Of a stretch of DNA of 64,000 nt, positions 1 through 14,300 are shown in pieces. The position numbers and the translations under genes are program-made. The DNA is from Marisa cornuarietis (taxonomy: Eukaryota > Mollusca > Gastropoda > Architaenioglossa > Ampullariidae): NCBI GenBank assembly GCA_004794655.1, contig SMMW01000047.1, positions 1,490,001 through 1,554,000 of the forward strand, read 5' to 3'. The notes beneath the pieces were generated by a model. The model ran no database searches, had not been told where the DNA came from, and was given only the letters and a program-made list of their open reading frames with translations. The stretch's first letter is position 1; every line of letters starts with the position of its first letter.

Positions 1-3000
1 CTCGGAACGATCAGTCGCACGCGCGTGGTGACTGTCACCTGTACTTTTGCGTTAGACAAGGAATACCTGAAGGTCCCTGGTGATTAGCAAGCAGGATACT
101 TATTCACACAAGGGAGGCCTAGATACGATTTCTTCTTGACACGCGCTGGTCGGCAATGAAAACTTTTTAAAAATTATTTTATCTCGTTTCATCTGCCCTA
201 AGACAGCAAGCAGCGACATGATTTCAGGTAATGGTACAAAAGCAGGTCAAGAATCCACAGGTCTGTAATGATATCAGCGAAGCAGCACGAACTATGTGTT
301 CTCGTTTTCACTGCGCGTGGCACCCCGGGTAGTGTGTCTCACCCCGTGAGAGGAGTCGACAGAACCACTTGACCTGCTGCCCGGGGTTGACGAGCGACGA
401 CGAGCTGGTAAGGAGGTGAGTGTTTATAGTTTGACCGCGGTCCCTCCTTTTGATTCCGTCGGCTGTGGGTTTTTCTAATCATATGGCCTCTAGTTTTCCG
501 GAAAGAGGTCTGCCTGACCCCCATACCCACCCACCAACCCTAGCACACTCAAAGTTTTGTTCTGCTCGCAAGACTTGTACAGCATTTGTCTCGATACAGA
601 GTCAGGTGCGCTGCCTTTGGAATCATCACGGGGTTGGGAAGGAAAGACTGATCATTTTATCGTACTCGTTGTGTTCCTTATCATCTGTCCTTCACCGCTT
701 TCCTCTCTCTGAGAAAGAGAGGGGGGAGGCTTCTCGTTCCCTTAGAGAGTCGTTACAAGAGCACCCTGTGTTGTTTCTCTGTCGTCTCAGGCAACACAGA
801 CTAAGCCATCAATTTTTGTTCAAAGGTCTTCTTCGATGACGGGATCTGAAATTATTTTCCCCACCTTGAATGGAGGGCAGGAAAATGGTAGCCAGTAAGA
901 GTGCACAAAAAGGGACCTAAATCATGCTTGGTTGCTCAACCCGACCTCAGCGAGAAGTGTAATTATTTTTTTTCCACAATGAATAGAGTCGGAAAACTGC
1001 AGCTTATAAAAAAAAACAGTAAAGCATTACATCATTAGTGGCTTAGTCAAAAAGACCATAAACAAGGTCCAATGAATTTCTACATATGTGTGCGTCTTTC
1101 TTTGAGTACAAGCTCTAAAACCAGGCCTAAGCCAGACCCAAACCTAATGCAAACCCAAACCCCAATCAAAATTCGAACGCTACTAGTAACTCCAGCACTT
1201 ACTCATGAAACAGGCAGATAGCGAAATAAATGAAAACAGCTGTTAAGAAGAGGCATAGAAAATCAAGTGTAAAGCGAAAACGTAAACACCAATAACAATA
1301 AAAATTGAACTCCTTCTCGCCCTAAACGATTATCTTCACACATTAATTCCCGTGCTTAATTACCACCGCCTACATCAGCTTCAGCAAAACTCAACAAAAG
1401 ATCTACAATTAAATTCTAAGTTTTTTTCTACATCTTTTAATCCTGTCTAATTGGCCTAACGCTTCCTGCCTTATTGGTAGTTGTTAAAAAAAAATTTCGT
1501 TTAAGGGATGGACCTTGTCCTGTGTCCTCGTTCAGCCTCGTTTTTGTATCTGAGACCTGGAGGCTTATGGTTTTCGCTTAGAGAAAGAAGAAAAAAAAAA
1601 AGAAGCAAGAAACAGAATTAGAAAAAAGACGCTGGCCCCAAATTTGCCGCAGTTTGGTAACATATTTCTCTATTTTACTTTCATTTAATTTTTTTATTTG
1701 GTTGCAATTTACGCACTTTCAGAGATGATTAGTTCGGCTTTTGTTGTTGTTTTTCTTTCAATCGTAATCCCAGTTGCTTCTTTGTGGCTACATGATGAAC
1801 GAGCCCTGTGGCTTTGTTGTGAGGTCAAAGCGCATTTTCTCCTCCTGGTCTTCTTCTGTAACTCGAGGCTGTTCATGATTTCTTGAGCTCAGATGATTAT
1901 CTTCAATGCGTTGTTAATAGTCTTCCTTTTTCTTTGTTTGGCTGAGTCCTTTTGAAGATTTTTCAACTAAGCAGAACTTCCTGTAGGTGAGACCTAGAAA
2001 GGCAAACGACTTAAAATGTTATGTTCCACGAAGTTTTGGTTCCTCCAGACCTAACACAACATTTAAACTACAAGTTCACAGCACCACAACAGAATACTAA
2101 ATGCAGGATGTCCAGAAAGCTTCAATGTTCTATTGCAAGTTTACCGTTTTTCTTGTCCGTTGCCTTTAGGATTAACTTGTGAATAGCTTGCTCGTGGAAA
2201 TACCTAGCCCTAGTTTCCTGTGGCTTTTCTTGATAAGAGATCATTATTCTAGTCGCAGTTTCTTTTTCTAAAGTGTACAGCGGTAAGGAAACATGGATTG
2301 GTATCTCTCTGGACTGATGGCTTTCAATCAGATCGACCTTTGTTCAGTTCTACGCATGTGCAGGCCACACATTTCTTCGTCGATTCTTGTTGTCATCTGT
2401 CTTCTAGGGTCTCCAGTTAGACGTTTTGTTTATACTGACATTGGAAAAAGTTATGCCAAACCATCCTTGCAATCGATTGGTGCATCCAGTTATTCTTTCT
2501 ATATGGTCATCGAGATCTTTGTCTAAATGGTTAATTATTTGACACAACTATACGCTATTTGATGTATTTTTTCTAGTTGAAAACTTTTACGGTTCTCTTA
2601 TACTGTGAACAAAGAACAGCTTGCTAATGAGGCGGCACCACTCAAATGTAATTGACTTGTGAGCCTAGCGCGTATTTTATCAGTCAAGATCCTAAGCACA
2701 ATCCTACAAAAAAGGACAAAAATGGCGATCAACAAAAAAGACACCTTTTAACTTTAGCCCCCAAAACTTATTCTTACTGGACTTTTTGGCAAACATCTAA
2801 CCCTAGTGGCATAAAGTGACGGAATATCACGTGACAATGTGACCCGTTGGTATAGGTAGGTTTACGGGTGTAATGAAGTCACTGAAGCATAAAGAACCTT
2901 TTGTGCAAGCCATAGTCTCGATTTTTACATTAAAACGATAAAAAAATCGCATTTTTATCAGACCAGACTGCGCAGAATTGATTCCAATCGCTTTGCGATT

Positions 3001-5641
3001 TCAGTCGGAACAAATGGAATTTCTGATAATCGCCCCGAAGTGAGTTAGAGGTGGAGTTGGGAAGGGTGGAGTGGTCATCAGAGGAACAATCTAGTCCAAC
3101 ACGCGATCTACCCATCCAGCACCATGCATGTGACTTCACACATTACGAATGCATGCCGCCACATTTAGACCATAGCCATTAAATAAAGCTTCCAGTGGAG
3201 AAGCGTCTGCAAAAAGATAACGAGATCTTTCACAATTGCACAGACTTTCGGAAACCACCGCTCATCCGAGCTTGCCCGTAATGATTTTTTTTTATACAGG
3301 GAACCAAACAATCGATCTCAGACAACCATGAGTATAAATCATACAGACACAGCAGGGACACTAAATATGTTTTCCATGCCTCGATAATTTAAAAAAAACT
3401 AGCTCATTCTTCGTTACAGTCGATAAACTACGATGACACCCACATCCATGTCATCGCTATTGCTCAGGGTCTGTCCCTTTATGCTTCGTGTAGTCATATC
3501 TTTCGCTTCATGACCTGCAAATTGCTAGTAATTAAACGTATTTTTTGGACGAAACCGGGTTCTGTAGACAGCAAGATTGCTCTATCGCTCGCATCAATTA
3601 CCGTTAACTAACAAAAGAAGGCTTCCAAGAAGGAAATTCCTGTTAAGAATTGTCCTGTTATATCTCGTTCGTGAAAAATTAATTTACGCTTTCATGGATG
3701 AATGGGAAAGTCAAATACAATCGCACATTGAACGTGTTCTCATCTTAGAAGGGGTTAACCAAGGAGAAGATCTTGCGCTTGCGTTATTTATGTATCGTCT
3801 ATCAGTATGACATTGTGTCAAAAGGGTTGCCACACAAAGGCAGTCTGATATCTGGATTCAGTCCTGCAGCTGCCTGCGACGACTGTTGGACTCGGCAAGG
3901 GGCAAATCGAATTTACTGCGAAGACATACTTTTTTAATGACTTCGAACGCCACCGACGCTGTAGTGAGATAAACGTTGGACAGCATGTTGTTACCTGCTT
4001 TTCCCGTGACACCGGAGAAGACGAAGCGTGCGCCCGCCTCCTGAGCAAAAAGCGAGTCACGTCCTCATCTCAAGATTACCCTCGACGACGAAAATGTCGA
4101 GCACAGCAAAGCACGTCACACTCAGCATGGACCCCGATAACCACCTGTTCGCGGACAGCACCCCTTGAGACAGCTTTTTTCAATGCTCAGAGACAGTTTT
4201 TGTAGAATACCCTTTTGCATCTTTTTGACTAGCTTCAGGTGCCGTAGCTATAAAACGAGAGTAAGTCGTTTTCCCAGAGCAAATTAATTGGGGACCTCAA
4301 GGAAAAGCATGTTGTTTCCGAAGTTAAACAGCATTGTCGAGACCCCGCGGACACTACTTCATGTTTGTTGACCCCAGGGCATTTGCCACAACTTTATTAC
4401 TACCGCTCGATGGGAAAAAAACATCTGCAGGGTCTGAATAACGCTTTATAATTTGGAAACAAGATACTTATCCTTGAGTTTCCACGAATCCCCAGGACAA
4501 TGACTTACCCTTGCTTCAGAACTACGGTCCCAAATATACATAAAACGAGAGTCATTCCTAATCTGCTAGACTGCGTGAAGAAGTTCCAGAGTAAATAGCC
4601 TATATCTGATCTGATCTGATCGCTCGATGACCTATAAACTGTGTAAACTGTGTTATGAACTGTGTACGAATGACGACCGTCGACACAACACAAAAATCAG
4701 AAACGAGGGGGTAATAGTAATGATAAAATTACGAAAGAGATGCCCCCGCGCCATCACTTTTGCCAAGTGTCATCTCTTCATCATCACAAATAAGACTGGA
4801 TTTAACAAGAAGCAGTTTCGTGTTCTGTGGTCATCCGCACTACAGTCGGAGGTGTGCTGTACACCCGGAAGTATACCTCCTTCCTGAAACCTCAGCTAAA
4901 GCGCCACAAGGACGCAGATACCCGGACATCGAGAGGTCTTGGTGAAAATGATGTAGGAGGTATGTGCAAAACTGTCACTAACGGAACACAGATGTTGAAC
5001 CAGGATCCCACTGCAGTCATGGCAGCAGAATGTGCAAGTGGAAAAGGCATTTGAGAAAAGATGGCAGCTGTTAGTGTGTGGGATATACACAAGCAGCCAA
5101 AGAGAAATGCAGGACCTAGGGAACTCTGATCCTCATGGTCCCCTTCCTTTAGTGTCCTTTACACAGAGATAAACTGTATGAATTTACATACAAGTTTTGG
5201 GTAGGTAGCCTCGACTGCAAAAACTGAGCCTTTGCGATGTTTCGTAATTTTCTTAAACTGATATATGATAATATAAAGCTTCATATATGTATTTTATGTT
5301 TTTTATGTATAAAAAGCAAGATGTTCAAGCCCCAGTAAAAATTCTTGGAGATTTAAACTCCTTACCTCTCCGGATAAAAACAGCGGAGGTCCCATCGAAC
5401 AGTAGCAGAACAAAGTGCAGGAGCAGTTATGCATTTGTTAATGTTATCATGGCCTTTACCCCTAGGTAGTATGTCACTGACAATTGATAACATTTATTGA
5501 CAAACTGTCACTATTCACAACCGGCTTATTTCATAAGGTTTGACACGATGAAACCTTTGACCTAAACTCTTTTACGTTTTTAGAACCCCTCGGAAACTTT
5601 TCTTTAAGACATTAGCAACTCCCTTCCTTCATTTACACACG
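1..5641. other. Gene-free AT-rich sequence
   Basis: No open reading frame in this stretch shows a recognisable domain, a compositional shift or plausible exon boundaries. The longest one, about 129 codons at 450-839, has no recognisable feature. There are short homopolymer runs, a (CTGAT)3 run near 4606 and a triple repeat of an 8-base AACTGTGT motif at about 4635-4668. I see no RNA gene and no transposon end. Confidence 0.6.
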
Positions 5642-5652
5642 TTTACAAAATA

Positions 5653-5930
5653 GGGAAGCGGATGGCCGAGTGGTTAGATCGCTGGCGTCCGAACCGAGAG
5701 CGCGGTGGTTCAATTCCCGATAAGCGCAGCATACTTCCCCCCAGTCGACCCCGCTGACGGGAATGGGTACCTGACTCCATAGAGGGTTGGGGAAGGTAAG
5801 GCAGCGAGGGAGAGGAGATTGGCACCACCCTCATGTAAAAGCTGGCCCCGAGAAAAGTGGGGTCTCTAACACCTCACTCCCCTACGACCTGAAAAGGTTA
5901 TGGGATGACCTTTACCTTTTTTACCTTTAC
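5653..5930 (+). mobile_element. tRNA-derived SINE (family A), complete, with target-site duplication
   Basis: The first 75 bases resemble a class II tRNA: an A-box-like TGGCCGAGTGG is followed about 40 bases later by a B-box-like GGTTCAATTCC. These are the internal RNA polymerase III promoter elements kept by tRNA-derived SINEs. A non-tRNA body of about 200 bases follows and ends in repeats of ACCTTT. A 9-base direct repeat, TTTACAAAA, lies at 5642-5650 and 5926-5934 and looks like the target-site duplication. The tRNA part is embedded in this longer unit, so it is not a functional tRNA gene. Confidence 0.8.
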
Positions 5931-7227
5931 AAAAAATGAGACACTGGTATTAATATTGCGATTGCAGTATAGGTTACTAACCTGTTGCTGCTTCATCCAA
6001 TTCCGCTTTATCACTATTAATCTTGTGCCCCTGTTACTGACTTGAATCATTTAAAGCACTTTTGTGTAAATTCACAAAGTATACTACATAAACGAATAGA
6101 TTCCCGTTTAAATATTTTGGAAAAAGGTTCCTGAATGTTTCCAAACATTAAAACTAATCCCAAAGCAACATCCTCATACCATTTTTTGGGCAGCACAGCA
6201 GGATGCAAAGAGTCTGGCAGAGGACTTGGGTTGTGCATGACATTAAAGAGGCAAGATACACTTCCTTTTTCTTGAGGTATTTACAGAGCAAGGCGCCAAA
6301 ATATTTACCTCTCTGCGTCTCGACACCTCTTGGCTGCCACTTTGGAAACAACTTTTCCTGTTTGTTTTCGCTGATATCAAGAAGGATTCGCTTATTTATT
6401 TCCATTTAAAAATAGCGGTTCTGGAAATAGACAAACTTTGTCTCTTTTCAGCCTCCGTATCTTTCTTCTATCTCTCATCCCTTCATTCGTTTTTTTTTTA
6501 CACTCACTTTATCAGCTGATGTACCCAAAGTGACATCCAAACACCGTGACTTCTATTTACTCAAACCTGTCTCTGTATTCTTTGTAAGACAGTATTTGTT
6601 TTCTTACAAGCGTGTTTTGGATTTCTTAAAAAAAACTGGACCATGATCTAGTCCCAAAAATAAAGATCCCAAAAATTATTGGGGCACACAGTTTTACAGC
6701 CCGATATAGACGTAAACATAATCTTTGTGCTTCATTTCTTAGCCAGGAATTACCAGATAAGAGAGATTTGTTTACATGTGCGTGCGTGCATGCGTCCACG
6801 TGTGTATGCGTATGTTTGTGTGCGTGCGTTCATGTGAATGTGTGTGTGTGTGTGTGTGTGTTTTAAGAGAGAGGGAGAGGGAAGACTGCCGACTTTGCGT
6901 TCGTATGGATTGTTTTTGAGGGGAAATCGCTTATCGTTGTTTGTCGCTGTCGTAGGAAAGCAAAGGATAAAAATAAATACGGCAATACTGATAATGAGTG
7001 GAACCTAAGAAGGGAATGTGAGCATGTTAGTCTTGCCATTTAGGTTCCAATGTTTTGCATCGCCTCCAGCAGAGTTTGGTTGAAGTTCCTGGGAACTTGA
7101 CCCAAGTGAACAGGTGCAGCTGTTCATAATAGAAAGGAAAACCCTCATTAAATTGTCGCCATGGATCATCCATCATCCTGGCAGATCTGTCACTACTCTT
7201 CCGCGAGGCTGACAGCAAGCACACGTA

Positions 7228-7277
<50 letters not shown>
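7228..7277. repeat. Compound (CT)n(CA)n microsatellite
   Basis: About ten CT units pass directly into about fifteen CA units. The reading frame across it is a low-complexity artefact. Confidence 0.95.
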
Positions 7278-7281
<4 letters not shown>

Positions 7282-8140
7282 CACACGAGATTAGAGGGTA
7301 GTGGGAAAAAAGTAGACATCAGCTCAATCATAACACGCACAAAAAGACCTTACTAATATAATCAAAGATATTTTATTTCTGTAAAGTGTTTCAAAATGCC
7401 CGAAATACCTTTTTCGACGCAAAAGTGGTTTCTTCAGCTAAAAGATACCGCTACATCCAGTCGTTTCTGGATGGTGTGTAATTGCTAAATTAACCTTAGT
7501 TGGGAAGAAAGATCTCGCTCTGCCTAGATTGCAATTTGTGATCTTGTCACTTTCCCCCCTGCTGACGGCGGTGTCAAAATCTCATTATACAGCAATGGGC
7601 AAAAGTGATCCTCCCGCGAACCGTGTGTCCCCAGGCGTTTTCACGGCCAGCAACTTCTCCCCTGTCATCTCTCTCTCAAACTCACCCCGACCACCCCATC
7701 CCCATCCCAACCCCATCTCTGCCCGTCCCAGCCCCAGCCCTGCTTTCAAACGCAATCAATCGGCGCACGACATACTCTCGGGGTAAAATGAGTGGGGGAG
7801 GTACCACTGGAGCGCTTGGGAGGAGAAGCGTAATAGTGGAGTAAGTGTGAGAGTATAGTCCAGATCATAAAACTGCCATGATAATTGAGAAATTTGAGAG
7901 GTCGTATGGGAACAAAAGGGAAATTGTTCACACGCCCTTATCGATAGTTTTATAGAGAATTGTTCATTATACGATCAGTTTACTCTCACTGCATCAGAAC
8001 AGCAAAGAAAAAATGTCGAATGACAAACATTTATGTTCCAGTCTTCGGCTAGCCGTAAAAATTCTTTCTCTGTAAGAAATGACTACTGTGTCACGAGGGA
8101 AACAAGTTGTCCTTACTTTATATTTTGCCTTTTCAAGCAG

Positions 8141-8216
8141 ACTCTCTCTCTCATACATACACACTCTCTCTTTTTTTTCTCTCAATCTCTCTCTCACTCT
8201 CACTCTCTCTCTCTCA
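8141..8216. repeat. CT-rich pyrimidine tract
   Basis: An interrupted run of CT units, broken by a T-run and by ACA and CAAT interruptions, 76 bases long. It accounts for the Ser/Leu-rich open frames in all three + frames. Confidence 0.9.
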
Positions 8217-9745
8217 AATCATTATTTGTGTGCAAGCACTCCAACAGCGTTTGTCGAAGATCTCCGAGCCACTTGCCGCAATGCAAAGCAAATTGTCTTC
8301 GCGGAATCAGAAACCAAGAGACAATGCATCATCCATCGACATGATCACCTGTTAAGCGGCTTTAGTGAAAAACACAGCAGTGTAATCAATGTACCACAGC
8401 TTGACATAAACCTACCTGTGCAAAAACTGCATCCCCTACATACCCTGACTCCGCACAGAGTAGGTCACCAGAAAGCAGCCATTCATGACTAAAATAAGTG
8501 TACCCATTGTACCAGTGACTTTAAATCCAGTGAGGGATGAAATGGTGGTGGTGGCAGCTGCTGATGTAGCTCAGACCATGTGGTGGAGGCGGTGGTTGAA
8601 GTGATACAGTTATACTCATGGTCAACATTGTAATCGTCTTCATGATGGCTGGACACAGGAAACAAACCAACCTTCCCTCCATCTCGCTGCTCCTCAACGA
8701 GTTTGCCTACAATATTTCGTGCAGTACCTACGACTGTATTATTAACAATTGTATATACAGCAGTATTTACTGTAGTACTGACCACTCGTAAGAGAGGCTT
8801 GTTTTACTCGATTAACGGTCGTCGATCCTTCCGTAGCATGAGCTCTGTGCGAGAGTCGTTTGTGTCTAACGTGGTCTCTATCGTCGGGTTCTTATTCTTC
8901 AATAAAAATCAGAATCCCGTAGCTTAATAGACAGCACGTGTGCCATTTGGACCAATTTCGATGGACTGTTTTTACCAGGATAAAATTGTATTTATTAATC
9001 GATTGGATCAGTCCAGGCTATTTTTATTGCAAGGTCTAACAAATGGGTCTAGGCAAGATTAATTACTTTTGGCGTTTGGTGGATCCCACGTGTGTATTTT
9101 ATTTCATCTTCTTTTGTCGAAAAGCTCTAACTGTCAATGAGATTTGCAGTGCCTCTTGTGTTTATGGAGATCTCACAAGGACGACGGTGTTAAATATGTG
9201 TTGTGGCATTGCCTAATGGCTCTGTCAACAGTGTTGTAGGGTCTGTTTGAAGGATTTCCCTTGATCGTCAGTCAATATCTTTTAGATGAAATGATATCTT
9301 TAGGGTACTCCGATCCCACTGCTGTTGTCTTCCCCTGCCTAAATTACGAGGACAGTTACAAGATTTTTATGTGAAGTGTAGTGTGGACATTCTTTCTAGC
9401 AATGACGCGGAAGTGTTAAGACAAAGTGTTAGAGCGGGAACAGGGAGATGGATGCCAATAAAATCTTTTAAACATTGACAGCCCCTGAAGTCCCTATAAC
9501 GGTCATTTGACGCCGACTCCGCTTAACTCTCGCCAGGATAAGATTCGTCGTAAATATAAAAACGCCATGAGGGTAGATTTATACCACGGGTCAGATCCTT
9601 TACTCTCCCCTTCAAGGACCAAACAGTTAGGGAATGCGCGAGGTAAATCTGCACCACAGGTAAGAGCAAAAGCTCCAAACAGAAACAATGACCGCAACGC
9701 CACTGTTCTTGTTCTTGTCAGAACCACCAACACCATCGTCGTCGC

Positions 9746-9796
<51 letters not shown>

Positions 9797-9797
9797 G
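9746..9797. repeat. (CAT)n trinucleotide microsatellite
   Basis: About seventeen uninterrupted CAT units. They produce poly-His, poly-Ile, poly-Met and poly-Asp frames that should not be read as genes. Confidence 0.95.
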
Positions 9798-11296
9798 CAC
9801 CGTATTCACGACAAGAAACGACAAAGGTTGGGACTAGGAGGACCCCAAGGATAGAAGGCGATTTGACATCAACTCCGTTTGCTTTGTGACCGAATAATTA
9901 CTCCTATCATATTTACTGCTGCAAAATGTCTTTTATTTTCGTCAGACATTTCTTCGCGATTACTGAGACGTCCTGCTTCCAGAAATTGAATCCAAGACCG
10001 GCTGTAGGAAGGGTGGGGGTGGGGGTACATCGTCGTTACTGATGTGGCAAAACTGCTAACAAGCATTGACCCAGAATCGCTACTGTGTATGAGGCCAAAC
10101 GTCGTGCGTACTTTATCGACTCCACCCTCAGCAATTTGCGTGTGCTGTTCGAGACATAACACGTAGTAATGTTCCAGATATATTAGGCTAAGTGGCCCAA
10201 GTGGCAGGCGATTCGATCTGTATTTCTTGCATCATGTACTTAGTATCACTCGCAGGACAACCAGATGAACGATAGGGCTAGTTTACATCTTTGACGCCTG
10301 CACAGCATGGATTTTGCAGCCAGGCCTGCGCTAGCACTATATTTGCCCCTGGAAATCAGACATCAGTTAAAGTAATCTACCTCGCACTATTCCCCGGGTA
10401 AACAGCTTGTGTAAACTGTCCTTTTTGTGAGGTGTCATTGCTCACTGTCGAACGCTCGCACTACAGAGACAATAATAACCCACTGGTGGGGTACCAACGG
10501 CGGTGATGCGTGTTGTCTCGCTTAATTGCTTTAATCGATTCGTAATCTCATTTTTCTTCAACAGATGAATATTCTCCTTCGAAATGAGTGTGAGAGTCCC
10601 TGCACTCGGCACCGATACTACAATTCGTGCCGTTGTCATAATTTTTAGATGAAGAAAGTCTTCAACATCAAGGATTGCTTGAAGGTATATCTTCTCGGTG
10701 TTTCTTGACTTGCTTTGTAGGGTAGCGAGGGGAATGACTGGGTGGAGGTATGAACGCTTCCTCATTTATTTAATCAGTGACGAGGGACCCTTCGAGGTTG
10801 TCGACCCTCGCCAACTACTCACAATCTTGCAAGCTTAAAATGTCGAGAGTGTATGTTCGGGTGCTCTTATACCGTGGGTAAGTTCTTTTGATTTTGAGCC
10901 GAGAAACTTCAAACGCCACCTTCTCAAAACTTTTCAATCGATTCACTTATCCTTGTAGATGCATCTATGAGGCTGCTGTGTTTGCTGTGACCAAGTCTGT
11001 TGAGACGGGAACCTTGCCTCTATCATGGCGATGGGGCGAGAAAGTTGAGTAATGTACTCCACTGATTAGAGCCACATCAAATACTGCTGATGAATGCATC
11101 TTCGATCGTTGATTGCATCTGCCTGCAGGATAAGCTGTTAAAATACCAGCCTCCACTGCGGGCCTTAAGCAAAAAAGCGTGTACTATTTTCGAATAACTC
11201 CTGAGCGAGTTCAATATCAGGTGAGCTAGGCAGCTTGTACTGAGGGTTTAGTTTGTCACTGGAAAGAAGAAAGTTAAAATGTAGGTATAAAAGGAA

Positions 11297-11298
<2 letters not shown>

Positions 11299-11342
<44 letters not shown>
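11299..11342. repeat. (ATT)n trinucleotide microsatellite
   Basis: About fourteen uninterrupted ATT units. A-T-rich trinucleotides of this kind often mark the tail of a retroelement, but the adjacent sequence shows no element body that I can recognise. Confidence 0.95.
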
Positions 11343-14300
11343 GATTAGTTGCCCTTACCTAATGGCGGTGCAGATTTACTTGTCACCGATACTGTTTCCA
11401 AGGTTGGCCGCGGGAGAGGAAACATTTTCATATCAAATACTAGAAGACCAAGCGAGATAAGCATTGGTCCGTAATTCGGTGTCATCATTTTTCTATAAAA
11501 AAAAATCATGATAATGTGTCTTCGTGGCATCATTATTCTTAATGGCTGTCAGGGGATTACCCAGTATCCTGTGTCAGGACCACTCTACCTGAAAGATTCT
11601 CGCACAATGCAGCGTCCCCGTCATCGGTCGCCGAGAGCTTAGGTACAGGAGAGATGGCAAATGTATCGGAATCAAGGACAGCTCAATGGGGAGGAGAGTG
11701 TATGTGGACTGGGAACCTGTTCAGCCTCGTTTTGGCCGGTATCTTGTCACAAGCATCCAGATAAAAAATAATATGCTTCCGAAAGATTGCAGCCTCAAGT
11801 TGGAGAAGTATAAGAGTGACACTGAAGGCCTGTGGATCAAAGACGACCAAGAAAAATAGATATCCGTGAGAGAAATGTAAACGTGGGACGTGAGAGCAAC
11901 ATCTAAGAGCCGCTGTTTTAACAGATTTGGTGTATTAACATCTCGGGAGGAAGAGGAATTGTATGTGGGGTGGGGAACATGTCGACACGTGTGAGCGGCT
12001 GATGGAGTCTTTGTTGGGAGATTGTTTTCAAGCCAGGTATAACATCTTGTTCACTCAGATCGAAGACAAAATGGTTTTAAGTCAATATTGAGGAAATTTC
12101 AACGCATAAGCCGTCTGTAAACATCTCTCTCTCTCTCTTTCTGCGTCTCTATCTCTTTCTTGCTCACTTCTTCTGTACAAGATGTCTATGAGAAAAGCTC
12201 AAAGTTCAGAAAGGGTTTTATATAAGTAAGGAATGCCCTTTTTGTACGTTTTGCGATAATGTACCACTTGTCTTATCCTTGTCTTGTAACTTTTTCTAGG
12301 TTTTTTTTATATCTTTTTTGTAATTTTTATAACTGTGGACACTTTCCTAGTTATAAAACACCCATTGGGACTAATATAGTTGGTCATTTGTCATTTGCAA
12401 TGCACCTGGCATTTAGTTTATCTTAACGTTTGAAGCTCACTTTGTGTCGATAATGTAGCTCTCTATTAACAGAAGGTTTTAAGACTCCCACCTACTTCCC
12501 ACTGCCTATCAAATATGTCGACATGACAGATTGAGAGTCAGATAAGGGGCAGAAAACTGTGCGAGACAGCCATAACAACCGTTTTTGATGGTCAGGTCGC
12601 TAGGAGGCAGGAGACTTTGTGAGACAAACATAAAAATTGTAAGACAAGCCGATCAGGGAAAGGGTTAAAAGTTTTATATCACACTGCCTTTTTTTCGAAT
12701 GTTTTTAGTAAGCTCTGTGCATGGACACGTTTACATAATTTAAGATTTTATTTTCTTACTTACGATCAGGAAGAGCAAGTGAAGCAGCCTGCCATGTGGA
12801 CTGTATTTCGTGTCAACTTTAAAAGCATCTCCGACAGTTGTGAACCATCCTGGTGGTCCGATTGTCAGAATTCATTTCTTTTCAGCTTTGAAATGCTTTA
12901 AAGATTCGTTTTTTTCTCGACGAAGCGATTAAATGGAAGCTAGGGGAATGTGCGTCTAAGTGATACTACCTGGTACGTTTCTCACGGAAGATAAATATGA
13001 GCTATCTCACATAATAAGCGAACTTATACTTTTTGTACTTTTTATCTCGGCTTCATACACAGTAAAATCCGAAAATACCTTCTACTCAAAAACAACAATT
13101 AAGACGAGTTACACTGAAATCTTTCTTAGCTCTTCCTTATTTAAAAAATTTTTCTTGTATTACCTCCCTTTCTTTTTGTTGCGTTTCTTTTTTATCTAAT
13201 GTTACCACCCGCCTTTTTATCATTTATGTCCTCTTTTTTTCGTTTATTACCTCCCTCCCGTCTTTTATTAACTACCATATTATTAATAATATTATTGTGT
13301 AGATCCGTTTGCAATTTGCGCTGATGTAACTGAAAACCGACAAAAACAGAACGATTGATCAGTCCAAGCATTCAGAGTTAGAAAACTTAAATGTTTTTCG
13401 ATTCCCTAGCTAAAGTTGCAAATTGAAAAAGAGGTGGAGGAATAGGAAAACCATTAAAAAAACAAACAAAGTGATGCCTGCCAAGCACCCAGGTTATGTA
13501 GCTGAGAACACGGACTATTTGCGCGAAGGTCGAAAGCAAACTTCGAGTGGCTGGAGCGAAGCTAAAGTCTTGTGACAAACGTCAACAGCTGAGGAACTCC
13601 GAGTCCTACATCGACACGCCGCCAACAGTCGGCGCCCAGCGAACAGGAAATGAAAGCCTTTGAGGAGGATCTCAACGAGTTCAGAAAATTATTATTTTTT
13701 TTTTAAACTAAAAATAAATCTACCCCGAAGGCACGAGTGCAGGATAAGGCCACGTCCTCATGTCAACAGACCAGAGGCGTGACAACCGCAACGGGTCACG
13801 TGACAAGAGAAGGCGCACACCCGTCTACACACAATGGGGGTGAGGGTAGGGGAGGTCGGATCTTTCTCGTTTCGTGTTCTGGCGGAGGAGTAACCGGAAC
13901 AAGGATTTCGCAGGATATTTGCGAAGCTGAAGAGGTAACACACTCTTGGCAGTTTGAAAAAAAACCCACATAAATTCACGCTGAATTATTCTGTGCAGAC
14001 CTTTCTCTCGCTTTCAATCGTTCGAATGGATTCTGCAGAATTGTATTAATTATATACAAGGGGAAAGCTCTTCAGTGGTTGGAGTTAAGAACATGTACGT
14101 TAAACTATTTTCTAGAAATAGTACCTTATGTCTTATTGTGCGTCAGCATGTATATCTCTGTGTGTGGGTGTAAAAGAGAGAACTAAAAGGAAAAAAAAAG
14201 GCGTTTGAGCTTGTGATATTATTAGCTTCTCTCTTTCTCTTTCCTGCCTTCTCTATCTGTAACTGTGTGTGCGTGTCTGTGTTTGTTCACTAGAGAAATA

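Noticed and set aside
5653..5730. Apparent tRNA gene
   Set aside because: The tRNA-like part continues into a SINE body with its own tail and target duplication, so it is a retroposon head.
9503..9854. Frames rich in Met, Ile, His or Asp
   Set aside because: Direct translation of the CAT repeat.
10442..10765. 107-codon - strand frame with protein-like composition
   Set aside because: No recognised motif, no convincing splice sites, and composition like the surrounding DNA.
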